Of a DNA stretch of 64,000 nucleotides, positions 29,610 to 39,167 are shown one piece after another. The stretch is taken from positions 4,539,215-4,603,214 of the forward strand of contig NZ_CP013251.1 in assembly GCF_001583435.1 (NCBI RefSeq), written 5' to 3'. A program made the position numbers and the translations under genes. Source of the stretch: Endozoicomonas montiporae CL-33 (GTDB taxonomy: Bacteria; Pseudomonadota; Gammaproteobacteria; Pseudomonadales; Endozoicomonadaceae). The notes under the pieces are model-generated. The model was not told the DNA's origin. It was given only the letters and a program-made list of their open reading frames with translations, and searched no databases. Numbering within the stretch: the stretch's first letter is position 1; the number at the start of each line of letters is the position of its first letter.

Positions 29610-30300
29610 GCTTAATAACAGCCCTGAGCTTAATAACAGCCCTGAGCTTAATAACAGCCCTGAGCTTAATAACAGCCCTGAGCTTAATAACAGCCCTGAG
29701 CTTAATAACAGCCCTGAGCTTGATAACAGCCTTGAGCGTTATAAAAGACTTAAGCAACAACATCCGCTTAAGCAGAGTGTAAAAAGAACCACGCGTTCAA
29801 TTCTGGGCATTCTTCTGCTACTTCCTGCCATGGCAATGGCACTGCCATCCGACAGGGAAATGCCCATCGAAATTGAATCCGATACTGCAGACATTGATAA
29901 CAAAAAAGGCGTATCGATCTACCGTGGCGATGTCGTCATGACTCAGGGCAGTACCCGCATCACTGGCGATGTGGTAACGGTTTACACCGAGAATCAGGAA
30001 GTGCAAAAAATAGTCGCCGAAGGTTTTAAAAAGCGCGCTTACTACGAAGAAGAGCAACCTGACGCCCAAGGCACACTGCAAGCCTGGGGACACACGATCA
30101 ACTACAAGGTTCTGGATGAACAGATCCACCTGATCCGACAGGCACAACTGGTCCAGAAAGGCGATTCGTTCAAAGGTGAACGCATCGACTATGACCTGAA
30201 GCAGCAAAAAGTGAATGCCAAAGGTCTGGAAAACAAGAAGGGTGAAGGGCGGGTACAAATGGTCATTCAGCCCCGATCCGAGCAACAGGAAAAGAAATAA
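29590..30300 (+). CDS. lptA: LPS transport periplasmic protein LptA with N-terminal repeat extension
   Basis: The periplasmic bridge protein of LPS export has 236 residues, against about 185 for the usual protein. The OstA-like jellyroll begins at [20 protein letters not shown] and is normal. The signal peptide core ([18 protein letters not shown]) begins only near residue 69. Before it lie six SPELNN units and one SPELDN, then a basic stretch ([20 protein letters not shown]). The ATG at 29590 has a good ACGAGG at proper spacing, and no in-frame ATG, GTG or TTG that would precede the signal core was seen downstream. Export with a long polar n-region is unusual. Confidence 0.92.
   Translation: MSLSSPELNNSPELNNSPELNNSPELNNSPELNNSPELNNSPELDNSLERYKRLKQQHPLKQSVKRTTRSILGILLLLPAMAMALPSDREMPIEIESDTADIDNKKGVSIYRGDVVMTQGSTRITGDVVTVYTENQEVQKIVAEGFKKRAYYEEEQPDAQGTLQAWGHTINYKVLDEQIHLIRQAQLVQKGDSFKGERIDYDLKQQKVNAKGLENKKGEGRVQMVIQPRSEQQEKK
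29602..29727 (+). repeat. In-frame 18-bp coding minisatellite in lptA, 7 units
   Basis: The unit AGCCCTGAGCTTAATAAC is repeated from 29602, six exact copies and one with GATAAC. Each unit encodes SPELNN in the LptA frame and contains TGA in the lptC frame, the first of which ends lptC. Because the unit is 18 bases, gain or loss keeps both frames. Confidence 0.95.
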
Positions 30301-30304
30301 CCTG

Positions 30305-31030
30305 ATGGTTACGCTAAAGGCTGGGCACCTCAGTAAAAGTTACAAAGGCCGACAGGTTGTCAGAGATGTCTCTCTGGAAGTTAACAGCGGTCAGATCGTC
30401 GGCCTGCTGGGTCCTAACGGTGCAGGCAAAACAACCTGCTTCTACATGATTGTCGGACTGGTGAAAGCCGACGGTGGCAAAGTCAGCATCAACGACGATG
30501 ATCTGACTTATCTGCCGATGCATGGCCGGGCAAGAGCCGGTGTGGGGTATCTGCCACAGGAAGCCTCCATATTCCGCAAACTGTCTGTGACCGATAATAT
30601 TCTCGCCATCCTGCAGACCCGTAAAGATCTGAACAAACAGCAGCGCATCGACAAAATGGAGTCGCTGCTGGACGAGTTCAACATTGGTCATATTCGCGAC
30701 AGTGCTGGCATGAGCCTTTCCGGTGGAGAACGTCGAAGGGTAGAAATTGCCCGCGCTCTGGCAACAGACCCTGATTTTGTGTTGCTGGACGAGCCCTTTG
30801 CCGGTGTTGACCCGATATCGGTCGGAGACATAAAAGCCATCGTCAGGCAGCTGCAGAGCCGGGGCATTGGTGTACTGATTACAGACCATAATGTTCGCGA
30901 AACACTGGATATTTGTGAAAAAGCCTACATCGTCAGCGAAGGCGGTATTATCGCTGAGGGCGACAGCCAGACCGTTTTAAGCAACCAGAAGGTTCGTGAC
31001 GTCTATCTGGGTCACCAGTTTAGTTTGTAA
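30305..31030 (+). CDS. lptB: LPS export ATPase LptB
   Basis: The cytosolic ABC ATPase of 241 residues drives LPS extraction with LptFG. Motifs are complete: [14 protein letters not shown] (Walker A), [14 protein letters not shown] (Q-loop), [15 protein letters not shown] (signature), [12 protein letters not shown] (Walker B) and ITDHNVRET (switch His). The ATG at 30305 is four bases past the lptA stop and gives the family length. It is part of the kdsD-kdsC-lptC-lptA-lptB unit. Confidence 0.97.
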   Translation: MVTLKAGHLSKSYKGRQVVRDVSLEVNSGQIVGLLGPNGAGKTTCFYMIVGLVKADGGKVSINDDDLTYLPMHGRARAGVGYLPQEASIFRKLSVTDNILAILQTRKDLNKQQRIDKMESLLDEFNIGHIRDSAGMSLSGGERRRVEIARALATDPDFVLLDEPFAGVDPISVGDIKAIVRQLQSRGIGVLITDHNVRETLDICEKAYIVSEGGIIAEGDSQTVLSNQKVRDVYLGHQFSL

Positions 31031-31043
31031 CCAGTCACATTTT

Positions 31044-31064
31044 GGGAAGAGGCCACCTCTTCCC
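31044..31064 (+). terminator. Hairpin after lptB
   Basis: GGGAAGAGG (31044-31052) pairs perfectly with CCTCTTCCC (31056-31064) over a 3-base loop. The following sequence is C-rich, not a T run, so it may be a pause site or weak terminator ahead of the rpoN promoter. Confidence 0.5.
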
Positions 31065-31090
31065 CCGCCTGAGACTTGCCGTTTTTGCTT

Positions 31091-31118
31091 TTCACACCTG
31101 ATATTCTGTGATTATAAT
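31091..31118 (+). promoter_or_regulatory. Candidate sigma-70 promoter for rpoN
   Basis: TTCACA (31091-31096) and TATAAT (31113-31118) are spaced by 16 bases, a close match to the sigma-70 consensus. It lies about 240 bases before the rpoN start. The rest of the 31119-31353 leader shows no gene. Confidence 0.6.
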
Positions 31119-31353
31119 CCGGTGACACGGAACGCAACTCAAAACGACAATGTGCATAAGTCAGTCGGTGGAGCTTATCCTTGGGAGCCTGTCGGGCAAA
31201 CCCCTTTCCACCCGGCATAAAAAATGCTCAACGTTTGAAGTAAACAGCCATAAGCTGAGAATACCGCCCTATCTTAGCTATGAGAAGTCGCCATGAAAGT
31301 GGTTCATCATGCATCAGCGGTGTTTTTTTAAAGTAAAGGTACACGGTTGCCCT

Positions 31354-32835
31354 ATGAAGCCCTCTCTACAGCTTAAAATGGGTCAGCAGTTGACGATGAC
31401 ACCGCAACTGCAGCAAGCCATTCGCCTGTTACAGCTTTCAACTCTGGATCTGCAACAGGAAATCCAGGAAGTACTGGAATCCAACCCGATGCTGGAAAGC
31501 GAAGAGGCCATTCTGGATCAGGAACGCCGTGACCAGGAAGCCAGCAACGCCAACGAAGGTGAACAGCTGGTTGACCTTAACGCCCAGGAGCCACCATCCC
31601 CTTCCGAGTCTCAGGAGCCGGAATGGTCCGAAAGCATTCCGAACGATTTGCCCGTAGATTCCGGTTGGGAAGAAGTCTACTCCAGCATGCCGGCCAGCAG
31701 TGATGATGAATTTGACCCGCTGACCCGCTCGCGCACCACCGAATCTCTGCAGGAATACCTGCAATGGCAGCTAAACCTGACACCCACCACTGATACCGAC
31801 CGCCTGCTGGGAGAAACACTGATCGAAGCGATCAACCCCGATGGCTATCTCACAAACTCGCTGGAAGATATTTTCCAGAGCCTGACTTTAAATCCGGCAT
31901 TAGCTGAGCTTGATTTTGATGAACTCAAAGTCATGCAGCGACGCATTCAGCAATTTGATCCCGTTGGTTGCGGTAGTGAAAACCTGAAAGAGTGTCTGTC
32001 CGTTCAACTGGCACAACTGCCTTCCCAAACACCCTTTATTCACGAAGCCCAAAAGCTTATTGACCACTATCTGGAAGCCCTTGGCAGTCGGGATTACAGC
32101 CAGATAATGCGTCGCACGCGGATGAAGGAGCACCAGCTCAAGGAAGCCCTCAGCCTGATTCAGAGCCTCAACCCCAAGCCGGGCTCCGAAGTAGACCAGA
32201 GCGAACCGGAATACATCACTCCGGATATTTCCGTTCGCAAAGTCAAAGAGCGCTGGGTCGTTGAGCTGAATTCAGAGTCACTGCCACGTCTGCGCATCAA
32301 CAACAGTTATGCGTCACTGGTTCAGCGGGCCAACAGCAGCCGGGACAACCAGTTCATGAAGAACCAGCTGCAGGAAGCGCGCTGGTTTCTGAAAAACCTG
32401 CAAAGCCGCAACGACACGCTGCTCAAAGTAGCGACCAAAATCGTCAATTTTCAGCAAGACTTTCTGGAACAGGGCGACGAGGCCATGAAACCTCTGGTTC
32501 TGGCCGATATTGCGGAAGCAGTGGAGATGCATGAATCCACCATATCCAGGGTAACAACCCAGAAGTACATGCATACCCCTCGCGGTGTTTATGAACTGAA
32601 GTATTTCTTCTCCAGCCATGTCAGCACCGACAGCGGCGGAGAGTGTTCCTCAACAGCCATCAGGGCACTGATCAAAAAACTGGTTCAGGATGAAAATCCG
32701 GGGAAGCCGCTCAGCGATAACAAAATTGCCGGTCTTCTCGGGGAACAGGGCATAAAGGTTGCACGACGAACCATTGCCAAGTATCGGGAATCCATGCACA
32801 TCCCGCCTTCAAATGAACGCAAGTGCCTAGTGTAA
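31354..32835 (+). CDS. rpoN: RNA polymerase sigma-54 factor RpoN
   Basis: The 493-residue sigma factor directs transcription of nitrogen and related genes with enhancer-binding activators. The N-terminal Gln/Leu-rich region I is visible ([20 protein letters not shown]). An acidic linker follows around residues 55-110. The HTH region shows [30 protein letters not shown] sequence, and the RpoN box reads [10 protein letters not shown] near the end (consensus ARRTVAKYRE). The start at MKPSLQLK (31354) matches the family; an in-frame ATG at 31309 adds 15 poorly conserved residues. It heads the rpoN-hpf-ptsN-rapZ-npr cluster. Confidence 0.97.
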   Translation: MKPSLQLKMGQQLTMTPQLQQAIRLLQLSTLDLQQEIQEVLESNPMLESEEAILDQERRDQEASNANEGEQLVDLNAQEPPSPSESQEPEWSESIPNDLPVDSGWEEVYSSMPASSDDEFDPLTRSRTTESLQEYLQWQLNLTPTTDTDRLLGETLIEAINPDGYLTNSLEDIFQSLTLNPALAELDFDELKVMQRRIQQFDPVGCGSENLKECLSVQLAQLPSQTPFIHEAQKLIDHYLEALGSRDYSQIMRRTRMKEHQLKEALSLIQSLNPKPGSEVDQSEPEYITPDISVRKVKERWVVELNSESLPRLRINNSYASLVQRANSSRDNQFMKNQLQEARWFLKNLQSRNDTLLKVATKIVNFQQDFLEQGDEAMKPLVLADIAEAVEMHESTISRVTTQKYMHTPRGVYELKYFFSSHVSTDSGGECSSTAIRALIKKLVQDENPGKPLSDNKIAGLLGEQGIKVARRTIAKYRESMHIPPSNERKCLV

Positions 32836-33028
32836 ACAATGCCAGATATTTCTCACCGTTTTATCAGGACGCAAACCCTCAAGCCTCTGAGCTTAAGGCA
32901 AAAATCCTGTATTTTTTTGCTTCAGAGCAGCAACAATGTCGTGAACGGTGATAGAATCTAAACAGACCAGTTCGAGAATCCCGGGAACTGGCCACTGTCT
33001 CCAAACGGGATCAGCAGGAGAGCGTTAC

Positions 33029-33334
33029 ATGCAAGTCAACATCAGTGGACATCATGTAGAGGTGACTCAAGCTCTGAAAGACTACGTCACTAAAAAACTC
33101 GACCGCCTGGCAGCTCACTTCGATAATATCACCAATGTACAGGTCACCCTGAGCGTAGAAAAACTACTGCATAAGGCCGAAGCCGTCCTGCACATACGTG
33201 GAGCTGACATCAATGCGACCGCTGAATCCGATGACATGTACGCGGCTATTGACGATTTGTCAGACAAAGTCGACCGACAGCTGGTAAAACACAAGGAAAA
33301 GACGCTCGATCGTATGCAGGGAGCCCGAGGCTGA
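33029..33334 (+). CDS. hpf: Ribosome hibernation promoting factor, short form
   Basis: The 101-residue protein binds 30S subunits in stationary phase and promotes 100S dimers. The HPF/RaiA fold is visible (MQVNISGHHVEVTQALKDYV at the start, then ADINATAESDDMYAAIDDLSD). Its length is that of the short HPF. The start at 33029 has AGGAG at good spacing; the frame is open further upstream but not conserved in type. It lies between rpoN and ptsN as usual. Confidence 0.95.
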   Translation: MQVNISGHHVEVTQALKDYVTKKLDRLAAHFDNITNVQVTLSVEKLLHKAEAVLHIRGADINATAESDDMYAAIDDLSDKVDRQLVKHKEKTLDRMQGARG

Positions 33335-33342
33335 ATCCAGCA

Positions 33343-33370
33343 CCGACTGAAAGCTCAGGCTTTCAGTCGG
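33343..33370 (+). terminator. Hairpin between hpf and ptsN
   Basis: CCGACTGAAAGC (33343-33354) pairs perfectly with GCTTTCAGTCGG (33359-33370) around TCAG. A weak T stretch (CTCTTTTTACG) comes some 20 bases later. It may be a partial terminator or an mRNA processing or stability site giving higher hpf than ptsN levels. Confidence 0.55.
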
Positions 33371-33430
33371 CCTCTGTCAGCAGAAGGCTCTTTTTACGTA
33401 CTCGCACTCTGTGAGTCTCCCAATCGTTGT

Positions 33431-33883
33431 ATGATTATTCAAAACATTCTAACCCCCGAGCGCACGCTTCATGGTGTGCAAGGGATCAGCAAAAAGAAAA
33501 TCCTGGAAATCATTGCGGAACAGATCAGTGAACATGTTCCCGCTATCAATGCCAAGGACCTGTTCAACAACCTCATCAACAGAGAACGGCTGGGCACCAC
33601 CGGGCTCGGCAATGGCATTGCACTGCCACACTGTCGATCCAAAGCCTGTCCTGAGCCGACTGGTCTTTTCATTCGCCTCTCGGAACCCGTCGATTTTGAC
33701 GCCGTGGATCGCGAACCCGTTGATCTTATCTTTGCACTGATTGTCCCTGAAGAAAGTACTCAGGAGCATCTGGACATTCTAAAAGCTCTGGCCGAGCGAT
33801 TCACTGATGATTATCTGATCAGTCAGGTCCGATCCGCAAACTCTTCAGAAAGCCTGTACCAAATACTGACAGCACCTGCCTGA
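33431..33883 (+). CDS. ptsN: Nitrogen-PTS EIIA component PtsN
   Basis: The 150-residue phosphoacceptor of the PTS-Ntr pathway takes phosphate from NPr and regulates potassium, nitrogen and envelope functions. The EIIA fold shows LGTTGLGNGIALPHCRSKAC with the phosphorylated His in ALPH. The C-terminal part (LIVPEESTQEHLDILKALAE) is typical. It works with npr (34915-35184), while EI-Ntr (ptsP) is not in the window. Confidence 0.95.
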   Translation: MIIQNILTPERTLHGVQGISKKKILEIIAEQISEHVPAINAKDLFNNLINRERLGTTGLGNGIALPHCRSKACPEPTGLFIRLSEPVDFDAVDREPVDLIFALIVPEESTQEHLDILKALAERFTDDYLISQVRSANSSESLYQILTAPA

Positions 33884-34057
33884 AGCATCTCAGGCAGTAC
33901 CTCGCTACCAAGCCCGGTGAGTTATAACCTTCGGCAAATGACTGGGGGTTACCTATCCTTGAAATAAAGAAACAGGTTTTAATCTCATTGAGTTACTCTA
34001 TTATTCAATGAATAAAGCCTGTCATTCGATACATAAAGCTCCGCATATGGGAACCAC

Positions 34058-34915
34058 ATGAAACTCGTCATCATCAGCGGCCGCTCAGGTTCAGGAAAAA
34101 GTGCCGCACTGCATGCTCTTGAAGACCAAGGGTACTACTGCATAGACAACCTGCCAGCAGCGATGCTGAGCCAGTTACCAGAACAGCTCAGCGTAGGCTC
34201 CAATGAGCCTCCCAAGGTAGCGGTCAGTATTGATGTTCGTAATGTGCCCGGGGCACTTGAGCAATTCCCAAAGTTCCTGAAAAAACTGAAAGATCAGGGC
34301 ATCGACTGTGAGGTGCTGTTTCTCGACGCCGATAGCGACTGTCTGATGAAACGATATAGCTCAACCCGAAGAAAACACCCGCTGAGCAACAAAAACGTAT
34401 CCTTATCGGAAGCCATTGAACTTGAAAACAGGCTGTTGGCGCCGGTTGCCTCAGAAGCCAGTATTCGTATCGACACCTCACCAATGTCCGTTCATGATGT
34501 CCATGAGCAGGTCAAAAGCAGAGTCGTTGGTTCCAGCACCAAAAGCATGACTCTGATGATTCAGTCTTTTGGCTTCAAAAATGGTGTACCGATTGATGCA
34601 GATTTTGTGTTTGATGTTCGCTGCCTGCCAAACCCATACTGGGATGAATCTATTCGAAAATTCACTGGACTGGAAAAGCCAGTACAAAAATTTCTGGGGT
34701 CGGAGCCATTTGTGAAAGAGATGCTTGAGGATTTGAAACAGTTCGTAGACAAGTGGCTGCCACGATTTGAATCCGGACAGCGCAGCTACATGACCATCGC
34801 CATTGGCTGCACCGGCGGCCAGCACCGTTCCGTCTATATTAGTGATCAGCTGGGTGTCTGGTTTAGCCAACGATTCGACCGGGTTCAGGTTCGACATAGA
34901 GAGTTATCCAAATAA
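34058..34915 (+). CDS. rapZ: RNase adapter protein RapZ
   Basis: The 285-residue P-loop protein binds small RNAs and directs their cleavage by RNase E; in enterics it controls glucosamine-6-phosphate synthase. The Walker A motif is GRSGSGKSAALHALED at residues 8-15. Further conserved parts are YYCIDNLPAAML, FLDADSDCLMKRYSSTRRKHPL, and the C-terminal IAIGCTGGQHRSVYISDQL. Its stop overlaps the npr start (TAATG). Confidence 0.95.
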   Translation: MKLVIISGRSGSGKSAALHALEDQGYYCIDNLPAAMLSQLPEQLSVGSNEPPKVAVSIDVRNVPGALEQFPKFLKKLKDQGIDCEVLFLDADSDCLMKRYSSTRRKHPLSNKNVSLSEAIELENRLLAPVASEASIRIDTSPMSVHDVHEQVKSRVVGSSTKSMTLMIQSFGFKNGVPIDADFVFDVRCLPNPYWDESIRKFTGLEKPVQKFLGSEPFVKEMLEDLKQFVDKWLPRFESGQRSYMTIAIGCTGGQHRSVYISDQLGVWFSQRFDRVQVRHRELSK

Positions 34916-35184
34916 TGATTCAAACGCAAGCCACCATCATTAACAAACTGGGTCTGCATGCACGGGCTGCGTCCAAGTTTGTCTCAACCACCTCCAATTT
35001 TACCAGTCAGGTCAAAGTGGGCCTGAATGGTCGCGAGGTCGATGGAAAAAGCATTATGGCAATTATGATGCTGGCTGCAGGTCAGGGAACCGTTCTCGAC
35101 CTGACCTTTGACGGGGAAGACGAACAAGCTGCAGCTGAAGCTCTGAATAGCCTCATCAATGACTATTTTGGAGAAGGCGAATAG
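34915..35184 (+). CDS. ptsO: Phosphocarrier protein NPr
   Basis: This HPr-like protein of 89 residues is the phosphocarrier of the nitrogen PTS, passing phosphate from EI-Ntr to PtsN. The active His is in NKLGLHARAASKFV at about residue 16. The second conserved region reads GKSIMAIMMLAAGQGT around residue 45. It is translationally coupled to rapZ. A possible terminator stem (CTCCGG at 35201-35206 with CCGGAG at 35229-35234) follows. Confidence 0.95.
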   Translation: MIQTQATIINKLGLHARAASKFVSTTSNFTSQVKVGLNGREVDGKSIMAIMMLAAGQGTVLDLTFDGEDEQAAAEALNSLINDYFGEGE

Positions 35185-35375
35185 CACTCATTCTCGCACC
35201 CTCCGGACACAGGCGCTTCACTTCGTGACCGGAGCTTTCTAATCCTGCTATTCCTCCAAAAGCTCCTTATTCCAATAGGCACAACATTCACTGCACTTTA
35301 CCCTGAACCATTGAGCGCTTCTGAATAAACACTACCTGTTTTAAAGTTGAGGCGTTATCCTGACGAATGACTATT

Positions 35376-35539
35376 AAGAAGCCGTCTTAAAAGTCTGCGC
35401 GTAGCGAGGATCAAGTGAAACGGAGGATAAAAAGACAATTTTGCGAGGCGAATAGCCAGCTATTTAACAAGCAAAATTGTCTTTTTAGACCCGTTTAACG
35501 CAGACCGCAGTAGCAGCATGACTTTTAAGACGGCTTCTA
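35376..35539. repeat. Large palindromic intergenic element B
   Basis: Outer arms AGAAGCCGTCTTAAAAGT (35377-35394) and ACTTTTAAGACGGCTTCT (35521-35538) are perfectly complementary. An inner pair AAAAGACAATTTTGC and GCAAAATTGTCTTTT closes on a centre GCGAATAGCcaGCTATTT near 35449-35465. It lies in the 593-base gap between npr and mgtE; the rest of that gap shows no gene. The centre matches those of elements A, C and D. Confidence 0.88.
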
Positions 35540-35777
35540 AGAGATAAGCAATCTGAACAAACAGCAGGAATGGGTAAAATAGCTTTGTTAAACATCCACT
35601 ATAATCAATGACAGACCAGAATTGACGTGGTCTGTAGTACTAAAAGCTGCTACTTTCCCCTACCTGTAAACGCATAGGGGCTTTTCAACTGAGAACCAGC
35701 TTTTCTTACACAAGCAAGCCCCAAAGCCATTTAAACATTATGCATACTTCCTAAATAAACAACATCAGGCGTGCAAT

Positions 35778-37136
35778 ATGGTTCAGCAACTGCAACTGAG
35801 TATCGGTGATAAGGAGCTCAAAGAGCTTAATGATGCACTGGAACACGGTGTTTCGCCGGAACTCAGGCGCATGCTGAACAGTCTGCCCGCTGCCGATGTC
35901 GCCCACTTACTGGAATCATCTCCCCCCAAGCTTCGCAGCCTGCTCTGGCGTCTGATCGATCAGGAACAGGAAGGTGATGTACTGCAGGAACTCGGCGATG
36001 AAGTCAGGCAGTTCTTTCTGGATCGAATGAACATTGCCGAACTGAAAGCCATTACCGAAGGTCAGGACGTTGATGACGTTGCCGACCTTCTGCAGCAGTT
36101 GCCGGGAACGATCACCCGTCGCGTGCTTGATTCAATGGACAGCCAGGACAGGCACCGGGTTGAAGCGGTTCTGTCTTATCCAGAAGACACCGCTGGCGGG
36201 CTCATGAACACCGATACCATCACCGTACGTGCCAGCAATACGGTAGATGTGGTTCTGCGCTACCTGCGTCGCCACGATAAAATTCCGGAAATGACCGACA
36301 GCCTGTTGGTCGTCAATCGCCGGGATGAATACATTGGCTCTTTACCACTAACGACTCTTCTGACCACGGCCCCTTCTGCCTCGGTTTATGAGGTGATGCA
36401 AACCGATATCACCCCCATACCGGCCGATACCGAAGACACTCAGGTTGCCCAGATTTTTGAAAGACAGGATCTTGTTTCTGCGCCCGTGATTGATAACAAA
36501 GGCAAACTGCTGGGACGCATCACCATTGATGATGTTGTAGACGTTATTCGTGAAGAAGCCGAGCACTCCATGATGAGCATGGCAGGTCTTGATGACGACG
36601 AAGATACTTTTGCCCCTGTTTTCAAAACAGCCAGAAGACGCGCTATCTGGCTGGGCATCAACCTGATCACCGCCTTTATCGCCGCTTCCGTGATTGGCAT
36701 GTTCCAGACCACCATTGATAAAGTGGTCGCCCTGGCGGTTCTGATGCCAATTGTTGCCGGTATGGGAGGCAATGCCGGAGGGCAGGCTCTGACACTGGTT
36801 ATTCGGGGGATGGCGCTCGGACAGATCAGCAGCACCAACCTGCGCTGGCTGTTAAGTCGTGAACTGGCTGTCGGTTTTATGAACGGATTGTTATGGGCTG
36901 CTCTGGTGGCACTGATTGCCTACCTTTGGTTTAACGACCCTATTATTTCTCTGGTGATTGGCTGCGCCATGGTGATCAATTTAACCGCCGCCGTGATAGT
37001 GGGAGCCAGTCTTCCGGTCATTTTGAAATCGATGAACATTGACCCGTCGCTGGCAGGTACGATTATCCTGACCACCATCTCTGATGTGCTGGGCTTCTTC
37101 TCGTTTCTCGGACTGGCGACGCTCTTTTACGCATAA
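35778..37136 (+). CDS. mgtE: Magnesium transporter MgtE
   Basis: This Mg2+ channel of 452 residues has an N-terminal helical domain (about 1-130, with SLPAADVAHLLE and LQQLPGTITRRVL), two CBS domains (about 135-260, with YPEDTAGGLMNTDTITV and RITIDDVVDVIREEAEHSM), and five membrane helices in the C-terminal part. The channel signature is seen in PIVAGMGGNAGGQALTLVIR. The Mg2+-sensing CBS and N domains appear intact. It converges with the DCC-family gene only 10 bases away. Confidence 0.95.
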   Translation: MVQQLQLSIGDKELKELNDALEHGVSPELRRMLNSLPAADVAHLLESSPPKLRSLLWRLIDQEQEGDVLQELGDEVRQFFLDRMNIAELKAITEGQDVDDVADLLQQLPGTITRRVLDSMDSQDRHRVEAVLSYPEDTAGGLMNTDTITVRASNTVDVVLRYLRRHDKIPEMTDSLLVVNRRDEYIGSLPLTTLLTTAPSASVYEVMQTDITPIPADTEDTQVAQIFERQDLVSAPVIDNKGKLLGRITIDDVVDVIREEAEHSMMSMAGLDDDEDTFAPVFKTARRRAIWLGINLITAFIAASVIGMFQTTIDKVVALAVLMPIVAGMGGNAGGQALTLVIRGMALGQISSTNLRWLLSRELAVGFMNGLLWAALVALIAYLWFNDPIISLVIGCAMVINLTAAVIVGASLPVILKSMNIDPSLAGTIILTTISDVLGFFSFLGLATLFYA

Positions 37137-37146
37137 AAATATCAGA

Positions 37147-37539
37147 CTATTGATCTCTCTTTGAAACAGAGCAGTCTGAACAACTGCCCGGATAACGTCC
37201 TTCCGACTTAAGCCTGAGAATCGTCAGCCCGTCATAACTCCAGCGCAAAACGGGCTTAATCACCGGCAAAGCCATCAGCTTTCCCAACCAACGCCAGCGC
37301 GGTAATTGTTCTAACAGCAGAGCATAACTGTCGATACTGACGAACGTATTGCCATCGCTGGTTTGCGTATGCAACTGCAACATAGCCTGTCGGGGATCTA
37401 TCCCCCGCTCGTTCAATGCCTGTTCCTGACCAGTGATATCAAACCACTCCACCTCACAGGAAAAAGACGCATTGCGCCAGCGACTGACTTCCCGAACACA
37501 TAAAGGACAGGCACCATCAAAATAAACCGTGATTTTCAT
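37147..37539 (-). CDS. DCC-family thiol-disulfide oxidoreductase-like protein (DUF393)
   Basis: The 130-residue protein has the family signature YFDGACPLCVREV near the start, with a CxxC pair after the DG motif. Members are predicted thioredoxin-like oxidoreductases whose substrates are unknown. The remainder (ALNERGIDPRQAMLQLHTQT, WRWLGKLMALPVI) fits the family. No signal peptide is seen. It lies downstream of pmbA, 73 bases away, with no clear functional link. Confidence 0.88.
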   Translation of the reverse strand: MKITVYFDGACPLCVREVSRWRNASFSCEVEWFDITGQEQALNERGIDPRQAMLQLHTQTSDGNTFVSIDSYALLLEQLPRWRWLGKLMALPVIKPVLRWSYDGLTILRLKSEGRYPGSCSDCSVSKRDQ

Positions 37540-37612
37540 TGAACAGTGCCTCCTTAAACTATCAGTTCCTTGAAGCGATCAACATCCAGAAGCTCTCAAC
37601 CTCCAGAAACGA

Positions 37613-38968
37613 TCAATCCCCGGCAACCATCATGCCTTCGACTAAAAGAGAGCCCACCTGAACATTACCCCGACGGTCAACATCACTACCCGCCGCCACA
37701 ATGTTCATAAACATCTCTTTCAGGTTGCCTGCAATGGTTACCTCTGAAACCGGATACTGGATCACACCATTTTCCACCCAGAAACCCGCCGCACCGCGTG
37801 AGTAATCTCCGGTGACCGTATTAACCCCCTGCCCCATCAGCTCGGTAACCAGCAGACCTGTTCCCATCTGCTGCAAAAGCGCCTTCTGATCTCCGGCATT
37901 ACTGTCGAGGAACAGATTATTCACGCCACCGGCATTCGCCGTGCTGGTCATTCCCAGCTTGCGGGCAGAGTAGGTGCCTAACAGATAGTTCACCAGCACA
38001 CCGTCGGTAATAAAGTCCTTGGCACAGGTCGCAAGACCGTCATTATCAAAACTGGCAGAACCCAATGCCTTTTTCAGATGCGGCTGTTCATGAATCCGCA
38101 CCCACTCCGGAAAAACCGGTTTATTCAGATGATCCAGTAAAAACGATGCCTGTCGATAAAGGCTGCCGCCACTGATCGCAGAAAGAAAATGAGACACCAG
38201 CCCGGACGCCACCTCCGCAGAAAACAGAACCGGCATCTGTCCCGTTGACACTTTCTGGCTTCCCAGACGCTGCACGGTGCGTTGAGCCGCTTTTTCACCC
38301 ACCTCAACCGCAGACTCCAGCTCTACAGCGTCACGAGCAACGGTGTACCAGTAATCCCGCTGCATATCGTCGCCCTGCTGCCCAATCAGTACACAACTCA
38401 GACTGTGACGAGTAGACACATAGCTGCCAATAAAGCCATGACTGTTACCATAGACACGACAGCCCTGATGAGTGGAAACGTTAGCACCATCGGAATTGGC
38501 AATTTTTCCGTCAAACTGACGCCCGGAGTCTTCACACTTTAAAGCCAGCTCAATGGCATCAGCAGCTTCAACTCCCCATGGATGATAAAGATCGAGATCA
38601 GGCAGGTCGGTGGCCATAAGGTCAGCCTCTGCCAGCCCGGCATCCGGGTCTTCAGAGGCGTATCCGGCGATGTCACAGGCCGCTTTTACCGTTTCCCGAA
38701 TGGCTTTGAGCGAACTGTCCGATGTACTGGCAGAACCTTTCTTTTTGCCACGATAAACCGTGATACCAAAACCCTGATCACGGTTGAACTCAACGGTTTC
38801 TACATCTCCCACCCTGACGCCAACAGACAGCCCGGCATCCAGACTGACTCCAACTTCACAGGCATCAGCACCCTGCTTGCGAGCTTCATCCAGAATATCG
38901 CTCACCAGCGTTTTCAAGCGACCTTCTTCTGCTTTCGGATCCAATTCAGCTTTGGTTGTTGCGCCCAT
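37613..38968 (-). CDS. pmbA: Metalloprotease PmbA/TldE
   Basis: The 451-residue cytosolic protein partners with TldD in a zinc protease that matures peptides such as microcin B17 and degrades CcdA. TldE itself lacks the metal motif and acts as the partner subunit. Family blocks include GADACEVGVSLDAGLSVGVR, FNRDQGFGITVYRGKKKGS, and the C-terminal TGDYSRGAAGFWVENGVIQYPV. It is divergent from darP, as in many gammaproteobacteria. Confidence 0.95.
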   Translation of the reverse strand: MGATTKAELDPKAEEGRLKTLVSDILDEARKQGADACEVGVSLDAGLSVGVRVGDVETVEFNRDQGFGITVYRGKKKGSASTSDSSLKAIRETVKAACDIAGYASEDPDAGLAEADLMATDLPDLDLYHPWGVEAADAIELALKCEDSGRQFDGKIANSDGANVSTHQGCRVYGNSHGFIGSYVSTRHSLSCVLIGQQGDDMQRDYWYTVARDAVELESAVEVGEKAAQRTVQRLGSQKVSTGQMPVLFSAEVASGLVSHFLSAISGGSLYRQASFLLDHLNKPVFPEWVRIHEQPHLKKALGSASFDNDGLATCAKDFITDGVLVNYLLGTYSARKLGMTSTANAGGVNNLFLDSNAGDQKALLQQMGTGLLVTELMGQGVNTVTGDYSRGAAGFWVENGVIQYPVSEVTIAGNLKEMFMNIVAAGSDVDRRGNVQVGSLLVEGMMVAGD

Positions 38969-39167
38969 GAAACACCTGCATTCCGGTTTTATAAAAATGT
39001 TCCCCTAAATCCTACCTGCTAAAGCGGACTTTGTGAAAAAAACACGTCGTCTTCTCTTGGAATAGAGTAAAATGCGTTATCCCCTATCAAACAGCTACCA
39101 GTCTGGCAAACCATTCTTACCCCTTGGCTGCCTGAGTAGCTGCAGTGACAGATAAAGTGAATGTGTA

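Noticed and set aside
29602..29727. CRISPR-like regular repeat
   Set aside because: The 18-base units are contiguous with no spacers and are in-frame coding sequence of lptA.
35590..35777. Possible magnesium riboswitch before mgtE
   Set aside because: No M-box or ykkC-like core could be recognised; the class is mainly known from other phyla.
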